From contig JAJVIK010000019.1 in the NCBI GenBank assembly GCA_022072055.1, positions 112,514 to 176,513 of the forward strand: 64,000 bases of DNA. The letters are read 5' to 3'. A model generated the notes under the pieces. The model did not search any database and was not told the DNA's origin. It saw only the letters and a list, made by a program, of their open reading frames with translations. Position 1 is the first letter of the stretch, and the number at the start of each line of letters is the position of its first letter. Of this stretch, positions 17,901 through 26,298 are shown piece by piece. The translations under genes were made by a program, and so were the position numbers. Origin of the DNA: a bacterium. Its GTDB lineage: Bacteria; Hinthialibacterota; Hinthialibacteria; OLB16.

Positions 17901-20900
17901 TGGCGGAGGAAGCCAAGAGCTTGCCGTCCGGGCTGAACGCGAGGTCCGTGATCCACTCCGTGTGTCCGGTCAGGGAACCCACATCCTTGCCGGTCTCGGG
18001 GTCGATGAGCCGGATGACTCGCCTGCCATTAGCGGCGGCGAGGATGCCGGTGACCGGGTTAAACGCAATCCGACCGAAGAACCCTCGATCATCCGTGATG
18101 TCGTGGATTGCGGCGCCTGATTCCAGGGCGTGGATTCGGAGCAGGTCTCGGGTGGCCACGGCCAAATGTTTGTCCCCCGGCCCAAAGGATATGCCCACGG
18201 CAGTCCCGGGAAGGGACTCCAAACGGCCGCTCATTGCCCCTGTTTTCAAATCCCAAATGCTGATTTCCCCGTCCAAACTGCTCATCGCGACTCTGACACC
18301 GTCATTGCTGACCGCCACAAAGCTCGTGGGAGCGGTGTGCCCTCGCAAGGCCATTTGATCCAAATTGCAGCGTGATAGGAGCCAAGCCCATTCCCAGTGG
18401 CGGAATTGCGGCGGGCTATCGAGAAGGAGATTCCGCGCGACCGAAAGACTCCCCTCGTCCACCGCTTCCTGAGCCAAGGCAATCTTGGAGTAATACACTT
18501 CACGTTGGGCTTGCCGGGTTGCGCGATTGGCTTGGATCAGGCCGTAACTCAGGGCCACGGCAATGGCGGCCAGGATCCCCCCCACGGCGGCCATTGCCAC
18601 CGTGAGGCGACGCCGTCGGTGGGCCTTTCGCTCGCTTTCAAGTCGCAGACCTCGCTCTCCGCGACGCTCCTCCAGGCGCCGAAGCGAATCCGCCAGGTCC
18701 GCGGCGCTTGAGTGGCGAAATATGGGATTACCGGCCAAACATTTGTCCAGGTCCTCCTGAAGAATCGGATCGGCAATCTCCGCGCGCCAATCCGTGGTGA
18801 GGGGACGCCCGAGGTCGCCGACCAAGACCTGAAACAAGACCACACCGAGCGAATAAATGTCCGAGCGGATCGACGAACCGCGTCCCACTTGAACCTCGGG
18901 CGCGGTGTAGAGACGGCTCCCGGAATGGCTTGCGATCTCTGTCGCGCTGAAGGTTTCGGTGAATCCCCCCAGACCGAAGTCTGTAATGTAGTCCTTCGAC
19001 ACCACCTGGCCGATTCCGAAATCGGTGAGTTTGACCAAGAGGTTTTCAGGGTCGGATGGCTCTCCCACAACCAGGATGTTGGAGGGTTTGACATCTCGAT
19101 GAATCACCCCGGCATCGTGCGCGATCTGAAGCGCGTCGGCGACTCGCGCGACCAGCTCCAGCCTGAGTTCCATCGGGACCTCGGTCCCGTCGCCGTGACG
19201 CTTCCACCATTTGGCCAGATCGAGTCCGGGAACATCCTCCATCTCGATGTAGAAAGGAGGCTCGTCAAAGTAGAAGCCGTTGACTCGAACAATCAAATCG
19301 GATTGGACGATCTGCTCTTGCAGCAGGCGGACCAGGGTGGCTTCCCGTTTGAGCGAGCGCACCTTTTCCGCGCGGAAACAGAACTTGAACACCCGGGTCT
19401 CTCCGGAGTCGCGGTGCGCGGCCCGCCAAACCTCACCGAACCCACCCTCGCCGAGCTTCTCCATGAGAACCCATTCGCGCGCTGTCGGGATCTCCTCCTC
19501 GAGGGCGGGCCGCCAACCAAGGACCGGGTCCTGGTCCTGAAAGGCGTGCCGTTTGGCCAGGTCGGAGTCCGCCGGCGAAACCAGCGGCGACCTCCCCTCG
19601 AAACCCAGCTCGCAGACACCCAGGATCTCGCCGCTGTCGAGAAGGCGGTACGCGCCATGATCCAGCCACCTGACAATCCCGGGGCTGGGGAGCTCTCGGC
19701 CGCGCAAGACAGCCCGCGCGGAATCGAACACGGGACGGGAAACCAGGATCTGGCCGGGAGTGGCCATCCGGCAAAGGGTTGCGAGAGTGTGGTACACCTC
19801 ACCCTCCAGGGTGAGGATCGCGTTTGTGGCTTCATCTCGACCTAGCAGAACCTCTCCGCCGTGAATGCCGAAGGCGAAGGCGCTTGCTTGATCCGAAGAT
19901 GCCCGGGCGCATTCCTGGAGGAGAACCGCGAAGCGGACAGCGTCCGAGGGTCTTGGGAAGGCAAACAAGAGCGGATCCTCGCGGTTCTCCACTTTGCGCC
20001 CGCCGGGAAAAGCCTCCAGGAGGGAAACGGCTTCCTTTCCGAGGGTGCGACCCAGGGAGGCCTCCACTCTTTCCGAGCGGGGCTCCGCAAGCACCAAGGT
20101 CTGAAACTCAGGCAGCAGCAGAACGTCTCCAAACAAGCCGGCCGTCGGGTCCCCATAGAGCAGATACCGGGCCCAGGTCAGGTTGGGGTCGTGTCCCTGA
20201 GCGCGGACTTCCAGGCGGGCGTGCAGGAGCGCCCGCCCCATCGGGCTTCCGTCGAGCACGTGTTGATAGAACGCTCGCGCGAAATCCGAGCTGCCGACAT
20301 CCGGCGTCTTGAAAAGGACCCCGATGAAATGCCCGCATCCCGCCTTCAGAAAAACCTCGGCGAGACCGCAAGGGTCCGAAGGTCGTTGGGACACAGCCGG
20401 AGGAACCCGTTCGGAGATCGCGCCGGAGTGGCAGGCATTGCTAAAGACCAGGCGGGGAGCCGCGCCTTGAGCGTCAAGAACTGAGGCAATCTCGGAGGCC
20501 GTAAGGGATCCATCTGAAAGTCGCCAGCCTCCACCCGGGTGGTCGAGGGATGGGGCCTCTCCATGGCCGGAATAGTGAATGGCGTGGAATTGTCCAAGCC
20601 AATCCGTGGCTTGGGCGCGTGAAACCGATCCATTCAACCAGTCCGGAGCAATCCGGTCATCCGATCGCAGCAAATGAAAGAGGGATTCGGTTTCCTTCCG
20701 CGCCTGGGGGAGGTCGGAGGTGGGATCCGATAGAAGCAGGAAGGAAAACCCAGCAACGGGCGGTGGGGTCGTCTTTTCGGGATGAGACTCCCACTCCCGC
20801 ACTCGTCGTCCAACGGCAAATCGGCACCCGAGAAAGTCCGTGCCATCGTGGAACAGCTCCCAAGGGAGATCGCACAGCGCTTGATCCAGTTCAAGCGACA

Positions 20901-21198
20901 AGAAGGTCGCTTCCAGGCGCCGGACCCATCCTCTCAGGTCACCGGGAAGGACCTGATCAAAGAGTCGCCTGCCCACGGACTCCATCCGCCTGAGCGCTTC
21001 TCCGCAGGCGCCCCCCTGGTGGGCCAGAGACAGCGCCTCCTCCACCGCCAGAGCCTCCTGTCGGGTTTTCCGGAGGTCCACGGAATGAGAAGCACATTCC
21101 AATTCTTCTCCGTTCGGGGAGATTCCACAGGAGAATCTCAAACCATCCTCGGCGTGCGTAACTGTAATTCGAGCAACAAGATGGGCGCTCTGCGGCAT
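14965..21198 (-). CDS. CHAT protease - cyclase-like - Ser/Thr kinase - WD40 - tandem LamG-like receptor
   Basis: A 2077-residue protein. Residues about 100-360 form a CHAT caspase-like protease with catalytic His212 (IHYSGHGE) and Cys256 (VFSNACHSG). Residues about 365-525 resemble a class III cyclase (FGIHGGEVLLG; ATPGQILVS) but lack the metal Asp motifs, so this is likely a pseudo-enzyme. Residues 575-845 form a complete Hanks kinase: GEGGFGEV, Lys605, HRDVKPSN (Asp702), DFG (Asp726) and an APE-like motif. A single membrane segment (865-887) follows, then about ten WD40-type repeats (945-1510) and two tandem LamG/concanavalin-like domains (1560-1785, 1828-2055). The protease and kinase would be cytoplasmic and the WD40/LamG part periplasmic. 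It lies between an anti-sigma-like gene and an ECF sigma gene. The ATG has GGCGGA upstream. Confidence 0.9.
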   Translation of the reverse strand: MPQSAHLVARITVTHAEDGLRFSCGISPNGEELECASHSVDLRKTRQEALAVEEALSLAHQGGACGEALRRMESVGRRLFDQVLPGDLRGWVRRLEATFLSLELDQALCDLPWELFHDGTDFLGCRFAVGRRVREWESHPEKTTPPPVAGFSFLLLSDPTSDLPQARKETESLFHLLRSDDRIAPDWLNGSVSRAQATDWLGQFHAIHYSGHGEAPSLDHPGGGWRLSDGSLTASEIASVLDAQGAAPRLVFSNACHSGAISERVPPAVSQRPSDPCGLAEVFLKAGCGHFIGVLFKTPDVGSSDFARAFYQHVLDGSPMGRALLHARLEVRAQGHDPNLTWARYLLYGDPTAGLFGDVLLLPEFQTLVLAEPRSERVEASLGRTLGKEAVSLLEAFPGGRKVENREDPLLFAFPRPSDAVRFAVLLQECARASSDQASAFAFGIHGGEVLLGRDEATNAILTLEGEVYHTLATLCRMATPGQILVSRPVFDSARAVLRGRELPSPGIVRWLDHGAYRLLDSGEILGVCELGFEGRSPLVSPADSDLAKRHAFQDQDPVLGWRPALEEEIPTAREWVLMEKLGEGGFGEVWRAAHRDSGETRVFKFCFRAEKVRSLKREATLVRLLQEQIVQSDLIVRVNGFYFDEPPFYIEMEDVPGLDLAKWWKRHGDGTEVPMELRLELVARVADALQIAHDAGVIHRDVKPSNILVVGEPSDPENLLVKLTDFGIGQVVSKDYITDFGLGGFTETFSATEIASHSGSRLYTAPEVQVGRGSSIRSDIYSLGVVLFQVLVGDLGRPLTTDWRAEIADPILQEDLDKCLAGNPIFRHSSAADLADSLRRLEERRGERGLRLESERKAHRRRRLTVAMAAVGGILAAIAVALSYGLIQANRATRQAQREVYYSKIALAQEAVDEGSLSVARNLLLDSPPQFRHWEWAWLLSRCNLDQMALRGHTAPTSFVAVSNDGVRVAMSSLDGEISIWDLKTGAMSGRLESLPGTAVGISFGPGDKHLAVATRDLLRIHALESGAAIHDITDDRGFFGRIAFNPVTGILAAANGRRVIRLIDPETGKDVGSLTGHTEWITDLAFSPDGKLLASSAMDTTVRVWDLESGTEVEVIRTNNRTESAVAFSPDGELLATAGAHYGINLRKRKSLQQIHKNLPVGQFWSHLQFSPSGEQLLGNDGQTWILEVDTGRTLLRFPSGIGWFCLGGKGVVSAEGEQGVKVWRTDLHASEVMLAASPPPYSPMCVAFSPDGSQVAGGGRDFVATIYDRRTGRAIHNLPHDSEVYPLRYTPDGNQLLTGCFDGTIVSWRVSDGARLRVTPCHGNDIKAIAVSPRGDAFATGGDLTVGIWDVRTHELIHRFEPASGPVTAVAYSPDGSALLTGTDSGMIGIWDVEAGRLKKRFDHRFGTVKSLAWGPESSWAITLSGDGVVARWNTETGENLHARVGGETLVLSPDGKRLFVDSVILDPEDLRVIGRLKDIFPPVALSPDFEAFVGLTHGETLVVRPCFLWSLRGAMTDDRQAMEDRIEQTKRAFWRDILDRGGFPIPPSPPEETKGITGQWDFDRGDLAATVGRDLEYFDYDQRGTTKAKTRFGTTTSFGLPDIDGRPAAVMKFPACEALEGYKMFTNAGSNGGGALTNEYSILFDLLIPSTSQPKARALFNKNPRNQEPADFLVSATGGIGVEGRFDGALKPDAWRRVVCVVKASAPPRGWMAKYIDGVLVGAHQLASGLDARWALDRGTRGQWALLFSDRDGQTGEGYVNSIQFRNYAMSAEEVALLGGPTAMGIPNPLGAPGGLASPAVSLAGPRSIQEAGSHPLQKELGGQRVSGQWDFDHGDLRATHGRDLEFYDADGDGSTEKKVEFGACASFGLPPQGSGGEGVMRISGFDPGEGLKLFSGAIPNHGWGRVNHYAIVMDILFPSESLGKAKPLFNTTPRNTDPAELVVSETNSLCIDGDCHATFQPDVWHRLGIVVRMDTDTAPKLTTYINRDHAWTYDLNQGTDGRWSAPDGTWDQWMLLFTHDQGATGAIYVDCIQFRNYALSPGELDQLGHAAVDPIPSIGPLPPIAPWTGFRQ

Positions 21199-21278
21199 TG
21201 TCGGGGTCCGCCTGGCGGTAGCCGACGACTATACCGTGAGGGAGGATGGCGGTCCAACAAAAAAGCGGCTGAAAGAAC

Positions 21279-22544
21279 TCAAAGTGAATCCACTAATCGG
21301 GAAAAGAGGGCGCTCCAAATCTGCTCGGTGGAAACGGAACCCGCGTCCTCCCGCGAGCCCTCGCCGCCTTGCGCGAGGCGCCGGGCGACCGCCAGGGCGA
21401 ATTGAAGGTTGAAGGGGTCGTAATCGGCGGGATGGATGGAGCCGAAGGCGACAGCGGCCGCTTCCGAGTCCCCGCGCAGAAGGAACCCCCACCCCCGAAG
21501 CGCCGCGTGCGCTTCCTGAACACGCGGATCGGAAGACCGAGTCGAAAACAACTGATCGGACGACCAGGTTGAGGGGTGCGCGCTCGCGGCGGCAGTCAAC
21601 GCCTGGACATCCGATGGCGCCGGGCTGGTGGAGTCCACGGGATGCTCCGGCCAAGCGCGCTTGATCCCATCCCTGATCAGCGAAACGGCCAAGTCTTGGA
21701 GCGCGCTGCTGGCGGTGCTCCCGCGTAGTGTCGGCGCCGGTTGAAGTTCAAGGCGGACCGACTGAAACAGCTCCGAAACGATTTGAATCCCGGTGAACAG
21801 GCCCGAGCGGACCCCGGGGTCCTCATCCGTGGCCGAGGTTCGGAGCGCGGCGATCGCCTCGGCAAAATGACCTCGGAGAACACTGACCAAGCAGAGTCCC
21901 CAGCGATCGGTCCGCTCCAATTCCACCTTCCTGAAGTGAATCAGGAAGCCCTCGTCATCTTCCCCCGTGCGAAAGGCAAGCGCAGAGCCGACCGGGATGC
22001 CGGAAACAGGCCGCTTCGCGAACGCCTCCGTGGGCGCGCGGCGCATGAGAACATCATCCTTCCAAACCTCCAGATTCGCTCCGGGGCGCGGCGAATCTTC
22101 GACTTGGACCGAAACCCCATCCCCCCGGCAGGAAACATTGAGATGGAGGGCTGAGAGGGGCGGCCCAAGCGGAACGGACAGGCTCAGGCGACCTTTGAAC
22201 CAAGCGGGTAGCCTTCCTCCGGAAATGCGGGCCACTCTTTCCCGGACATCCGAGTCGAGTCCCACCAGTCCGATTCCATCGAGGATGTAGGGAAAGAGGC
22301 TCTCTTCCCCCACCTCGAGGGTCACCCACCTTGCGATGGGGAAGGGGGGGGAACACGCCAGCATCGCCTCCGCTCCAATCCCCTTGAGCAGGGCGAGCAC
22401 GTCCCTGGATTCGGGTTCCCTGGCCAACGCCTCGGCCAGGGAGGATCGCTCTTGAGCATCCAGGGTCCCTGAGACCAGGCCCGCAAGTCGGTTCGCCAAT
22501 TCGCCTTCCACAGTTCCCCTTCTCGATTCCCCTCTATTGTACAT
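21279..22544 (-). CDS. Anti-sigma-like protein of unknown function, first gene of the CHAT/ECF unit
   Basis: A protein of about 421 residues with no membrane segment. Its N-terminus (LANRLAGLVSGTLDAQERSS then AREPESRDVLALL) follows the pattern of zinc-finger anti-sigma factors, in which a helix with L..LVDGEL.PEER precedes CPxCR. Here the Cys positions read EPESR, so zinc ligands are missing. A beta-rich middle (about 95-210) and a helical, TPR-like C-terminus (RGWGFLLRGDSEAAAVAFG) follow. It ends 80 bp before the CHAT/kinase gene on the same strand. The ATG at 22544 was used; a GTG at 22511 with AAGGGG upstream is a serious alternative, because a possible promoter would put the transcript start at about 22546. 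A role as sigma antagonist or protease substrate is inferred. Confidence 0.65.
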   Translation of the reverse strand: MYNRGESRRGTVEGELANRLAGLVSGTLDAQERSSLAEALAREPESRDVLALLKGIGAEAMLACSPPFPIARWVTLEVGEESLFPYILDGIGLVGLDSDVRERVARISGGRLPAWFKGRLSLSVPLGPPLSALHLNVSCRGDGVSVQVEDSPRPGANLEVWKDDVLMRRAPTEAFAKRPVSGIPVGSALAFRTGEDDEGFLIHFRKVELERTDRWGLCLVSVLRGHFAEAIAALRTSATDEDPGVRSGLFTGIQIVSELFQSVRLELQPAPTLRGSTASSALQDLAVSLIRDGIKRAWPEHPVDSTSPAPSDVQALTAAASAHPSTWSSDQLFSTRSSDPRVQEAHAALRGWGFLLRGDSEAAAVAFGSIHPADYDPFNLQFALAVARRLAQGGEGSREDAGSVSTEQIWSALFSRLVDSL

Positions 22545-22552
22545 TACGACAG

Positions 22553-22582
22553 ACAGTACCAATTTGTTGTGAGTTTTTCCAA
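22553..22582 (-). promoter_or_regulatory. Possible promoter of the anti-sigma/CHAT-kinase/ECF unit
   Basis: On the minus strand TTGGAA (22582-22577), an 18 bp spacer and TACTGT (22558-22553) form a weak sigma-70 type promoter directly in front of the first gene. The predicted transcript start falls almost on the ATG at 22544, which favours the GTG at 22511 as start codon or a leaderless message. Confidence 0.35.
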
Positions 22583-22656
22583 GGGTGCGAGAAAAGCCTA
22601 GGCCAGACCGCGCGGACTGGGGAACTCCCGGGGGGAAGGGCGCGAAGCGTCTGCCC

Positions 22657-24120
22657 TCAGTTTGCCCGCCACCGGTAAGTTGCCACGGATTCGGGCCCGA
22701 TTGCGCCTCTAAAGGTTGATCCCTCCCACCCCACTCGAAAGTCCCGCGACCTCGAAAGGGGGTTGGCAACCACCAGGACAAGGCTCCCGTCCGGATTCAG
22801 GAACGCCACGTGCGCGAACTCCGAGCCGGACTCGCCGGAGTCGATCCGAACCGCACCGCGATGGATGAACTTCATGAACTGGCCGTACATGTAGTACTCA
22901 AACCCATGGGTGACCTCCAAGGTGCCCGAGTCGAGCATCACGCAAGTTTTTGAGGCCTTGAACGGGCCGTTGTTCGGTTTGCCCTCGGAGTCAATCAGAG
23001 TGACCCAGGCATTGTAGCTGCTCGCGCCGTTTCTCAGGTACTCGATGATGGATACAGCACCCTCGATCCCAAACATGGACCCTTCGGATAGATACACCTT
23101 CTTATCCGGGAATTCCTTCCAGAAGGCCCCCATGTCACTTGGCGCCCCGGAATACGGATGGAACGCCGTCCCATCCACATACCGCCCCGCAATGGGATCA
23201 CTCAGGATGGCCCTTGGATACCAAAGGTTGTTGAGGTTGTGGTCGTAACACCAAATGCGGGTCTTAACTCCCTGCTCTTTGAAAAGCGGGCCCAGGTGGT
23301 CGCGGATGAAGTCGCGCTCAGGATGTCCCATGATATCCAACGAAGGGGGAAACCAGGTGTCTTCATCCACCACAAGCGACCACTGGCAGGAAGGATACCA
23401 CCAACTCTTGGGGTGGTCCCGTGTGTTGACTCCCGGTTCGTTTTGGATTGTGACCGCGTGGATGGGAATCCCCTGAGCCTCATAGGCCCGGATGAACTTG
23501 AGGAAATACCTCGCGTAGACTCCGTAATATTTGGGATAAAGATGGCCACCGATCAGGTCATCCGATGTTTTCATCCACCCGGGAGGACTCCAGGGCGAGG
23601 CATAGAACAAGAGGTCCGGGTTCTTTTCCAGCGCCAGTTTGAGAACCGGGATGACATAGGCGAGGTCCTTCTCAATGGAGAAATGCTCAAGCGCCTCATC
23701 GGTTTCGCCGGGTGGCATGTCATCGTAGCTGTACCACGGCTCCCCGGTGAAATCCGGAGTGCCGATGCAGATCCTCATCAGGTTCATCCCGATTCCATTC
23801 TCCCGCGAGACCAGCCGCTCAAGCGCCTCCGCGCGCCGCTCCGGGCTGAGTCGCCACAGGTTCCAGCAGGTGGTGTGCTCCAAAGAGGATCCGAGTCCAA
23901 GCAGGGTCTGGTGGGGCTTTGCAGAGTCGATTCGGATGTCGACGGTTTCACCAACCTCGGGAGCTCCGAAAGCAAGTGGCTCACCCCTGGAAAGAGTCCG
24001 ACTCATATCCAACGAGGTGGTCCAGGACTCAACCGGCGCGCCTGGCGCGGGCTCGGAGAGGAATCCGAGAAAAAGCGCTTGGGAAATGAGGAACCAGGAC
24101 GATTTCGCGGGCAAAGGCAT
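22657..24120 (-). CDS. Glycoside hydrolase family 30 (glucosylceramidase-like)
   Basis: A 487-residue secreted enzyme. After a signal peptide (SSWFLISQALFLGFLS), the GH30 TIM barrel is clear: GLGSSLEHTTCWNLWRLSP at the first strand, YASPWSPPGWMKT, acid/base Glu in VTIQNEPGVN, and nucleophile Glu in VYLSEGSMFG. A small beta domain closes the protein (LVLVVANPLS ... VATYRW). GH30 members cleave beta-glucosyl, beta-xylosyl or related bonds; the clan resembles glucosylceramidases. The substrate cannot be fixed from sequence. The ATG at 24120 fits the signal peptide; an ATG at 24180 is in frame. The gene ends 112 bp before the CHAT unit and diverges from the unknown gene at 24232. Confidence 0.88.
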   Translation of the reverse strand: MPLPAKSSWFLISQALFLGFLSEPAPGAPVESWTTSLDMSRTLSRGEPLAFGAPEVGETVDIRIDSAKPHQTLLGLGSSLEHTTCWNLWRLSPERRAEALERLVSRENGIGMNLMRICIGTPDFTGEPWYSYDDMPPGETDEALEHFSIEKDLAYVIPVLKLALEKNPDLLFYASPWSPPGWMKTSDDLIGGHLYPKYYGVYARYFLKFIRAYEAQGIPIHAVTIQNEPGVNTRDHPKSWWYPSCQWSLVVDEDTWFPPSLDIMGHPERDFIRDHLGPLFKEQGVKTRIWCYDHNLNNLWYPRAILSDPIAGRYVDGTAFHPYSGAPSDMGAFWKEFPDKKVYLSEGSMFGIEGAVSIIEYLRNGASSYNAWVTLIDSEGKPNNGPFKASKTCVMLDSGTLEVTHGFEYYMYGQFMKFIHRGAVRIDSGESGSEFAHVAFLNPDGSLVLVVANPLSRSRDFRVGWEGSTFRGAIGPESVATYRWRAN

Positions 24121-24231
24121 TGAATCGCGAGAAACTATAGGGGACTTTGACTTTCGTCGGGAGATGTCATAGTAACCCATCGTGGTCCGGAGGCGCCCGT
24201 GGACGGGTGTTCCAGGAGGCTTGCGGGGGAG

Positions 24232-26298
24232 ATGAGCAAACGCCGTGGCGGATCCGACTTGTGGATTTGGGCGCTGGTGGCCCTCGCCGGGCCTTGGGTT
24301 TCTTCAGCGCCCTCGGCATCACTGGAGTTAGCGGGCATCTCGGTCACTCCCCATGTCCTGGCCGATTCCATGCAATACCGGCGTGAACCCGAGCCCGCGC
24401 AGGGCGCGCGAGTGCAACTCTTTCTGCTCAACAGCGGCGCGCCGAATTCCAAACCGCTGCCACTGGATGTCACCCTCCGGACGCTCTTCGATGGCCGCGC
24501 TCCACGGGAACTGTTGAAACGAGAGGAATGGGCGTGGCATGACACCCCTTCCGCAACCCCTCTCGAACGGGCGGAACTTCCTCCCGGCGCGTTGACAATC
24601 TGGACTTTCAATGGGAGGAAGAGTCCATTCGGACCGGGTGGAAGCTTTCCCCTCGAGATTGGCCCAGCTGATCAACCGTGGCTGGACCAGAACCTCCAGA
24701 TCGACTCCCCCAAGTGCTGGTTGTCCGCGGTGACCTTTCTCGGTCCGGACGGGGCAATCCGGCCGGACACGATCGTGATTCACATCGCCAATGAAACTGA
24801 AACGGCGTTGGAGGTTCGATCCTGCCGGCTCTGGCTTCCGGCGGGCGCCAAGACTCCACGCATATTGGTTCCCCAGCCCGCTACGACCGAGTTGGAATTC
24901 TTCAACGGACATTCCACGATACCGTCTCACGATCGAGGCGGCATGCGGGTAAAAGCCCCCCCACTCCCTCTCACCTACACTGCCCTCCAGGTTCAGGTCG
25001 GCCCACCCGGGCAGGATTCCTTTTCAATCTGGTGCTATTTGCGGATCAAAGTCGAGCGCTTCGATATCTCGGGAGGGTGGGTTAATGATGGCCGCAACAG
25101 TGTGTCCAACGAGGTTTTCCTCAAGACACTCAAGCGTTTCCACGTGAACACCGCACACCTAGGGATCACCCCGGGTTACAGCGACACCGAGCTTCTTGAG
25201 CGCTATCCACTCAAGTATTTTGGAGCCCTGACGCCGGTGGAGGTCTACGACACCGATGACATGCTGCGCCGCATCCACGCCGTCGAATTTCTCGGAGAGC
25301 CACAGTATGGAGGCGGTCATCCGGTTCCTCCTCAGACTGTGTGGGAAAAGCTGCACCCTTACTCCACCACCCGATTGCCGACAACACTCACCAACAGCGA
25401 GGAGCGGGTGTGGCGGGATTACGCCGGGCTGAGTGACTATCCGCATTACGACGCATATCGGGTAACGGCCCCTTCGGCGGATGCCTGGCGGAAATATGGC
25501 CGCTGGGGGGGTATTCGCATTGGTTGGGGCGCTCCGCTGGAAACCATCGGGGATATGTGCCGCTCCCTCCGTGAGCTCAGCCGTCCCCTGCCCTGCGCCG
25601 TGTGGTCGCAGGGGCCGCATTCCGGGTGGGAAGTCTACGGAGGACGGGAGCGCACCTCTCCCACGCCCGATGAGATTCGCCTCCAGGCGTACCACGCTCT
25701 CTCGACCCGCATCACCTCGCTGTATTGGTTCAACCTGAGTCTGGAGTCGTTGGTCCGGTGGAGGGACACGCTGCCGCAACTGGAGCAAATCGGACGCGAG
25801 ATCCGGCTTCTGGACGATTTCCTTCTCGAGGGGGACGCGTACGGTTTCGAGCGTCTCTCCACTCCGGAAGGGAAGTTGGATTGGGATGTTTCCTCGGTCT
25901 GCGGCCCGGACGCGGCGCTCCTGTTTGCCCTCGATCTGGACTACACCCCGGATCGCGAGGAAAAGGTCTTCAAGTTTGGTCCACCCCGCACTGCTCAGTG
26001 GACATTTCGCTTGCCCGACTACCTCGCCGGCATTTCCGACGTATTCCGTGTCGACGGGGAGGGGGCCTACACCGTGGATTGGTCGAGCGAGGGCGGCGGG
26101 CGTGTGGTGATCCGCGATCAAGCATCCGGAGTGGCTGTCTATATCGCCTCTTTGAATGTGGGTTTACGTTCTTCCATCGACTCCGAGCGCAAGTCTCTGA
26201 TTGAGGAGGAGTCCGCACTCGAGTTTGATCCCGGGAGGAACGATGCGGATTTCGAACAACTCAAGAATCTGGCGGCAAAGAAAGGATCTGAACCGTGA
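24232..26298 (+). CDS. Large secreted protein of unknown function, possibly glycosidase-like
   Basis: A 688-residue protein with a signal peptide or anchor (LWIWALVALAGPWVSSAPSA). The N-terminal half is beta-rich. The middle and C-terminal part is rich in Trp, Tyr and acidic residues in the manner of a TIM-barrel glycosidase followed by a beta-sandwich (GISDVFRVDGEGAYTVDW, then RVVIRDQASGVAVYIASLN). No family was recognised with confidence. It is divergent from the GH30 gene, 111 bp apart, and its stop overlaps the GTG start of the SOUL gene. The ATG at 24232 puts the signal peptide at the start; a GTG at 24199 is in frame. A carbohydrate-active function is a guess from composition and neighbour. 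Confidence 0.6.
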   Translation: MSKRRGGSDLWIWALVALAGPWVSSAPSASLELAGISVTPHVLADSMQYRREPEPAQGARVQLFLLNSGAPNSKPLPLDVTLRTLFDGRAPRELLKREEWAWHDTPSATPLERAELPPGALTIWTFNGRKSPFGPGGSFPLEIGPADQPWLDQNLQIDSPKCWLSAVTFLGPDGAIRPDTIVIHIANETETALEVRSCRLWLPAGAKTPRILVPQPATTELEFFNGHSTIPSHDRGGMRVKAPPLPLTYTALQVQVGPPGQDSFSIWCYLRIKVERFDISGGWVNDGRNSVSNEVFLKTLKRFHVNTAHLGITPGYSDTELLERYPLKYFGALTPVEVYDTDDMLRRIHAVEFLGEPQYGGGHPVPPQTVWEKLHPYSTTRLPTTLTNSEERVWRDYAGLSDYPHYDAYRVTAPSADAWRKYGRWGGIRIGWGAPLETIGDMCRSLRELSRPLPCAVWSQGPHSGWEVYGGRERTSPTPDEIRLQAYHALSTRITSLYWFNLSLESLVRWRDTLPQLEQIGREIRLLDDFLLEGDAYGFERLSTPEGKLDWDVSSVCGPDAALLFALDLDYTPDREEKVFKFGPPRTAQWTFRLPDYLAGISDVFRVDGEGAYTVDWSSEGGGRVVIRDQASGVAVYIASLNVGLRSSIDSERKSLIEEESALEFDPGRNDADFEQLKNLAAKKGSEP

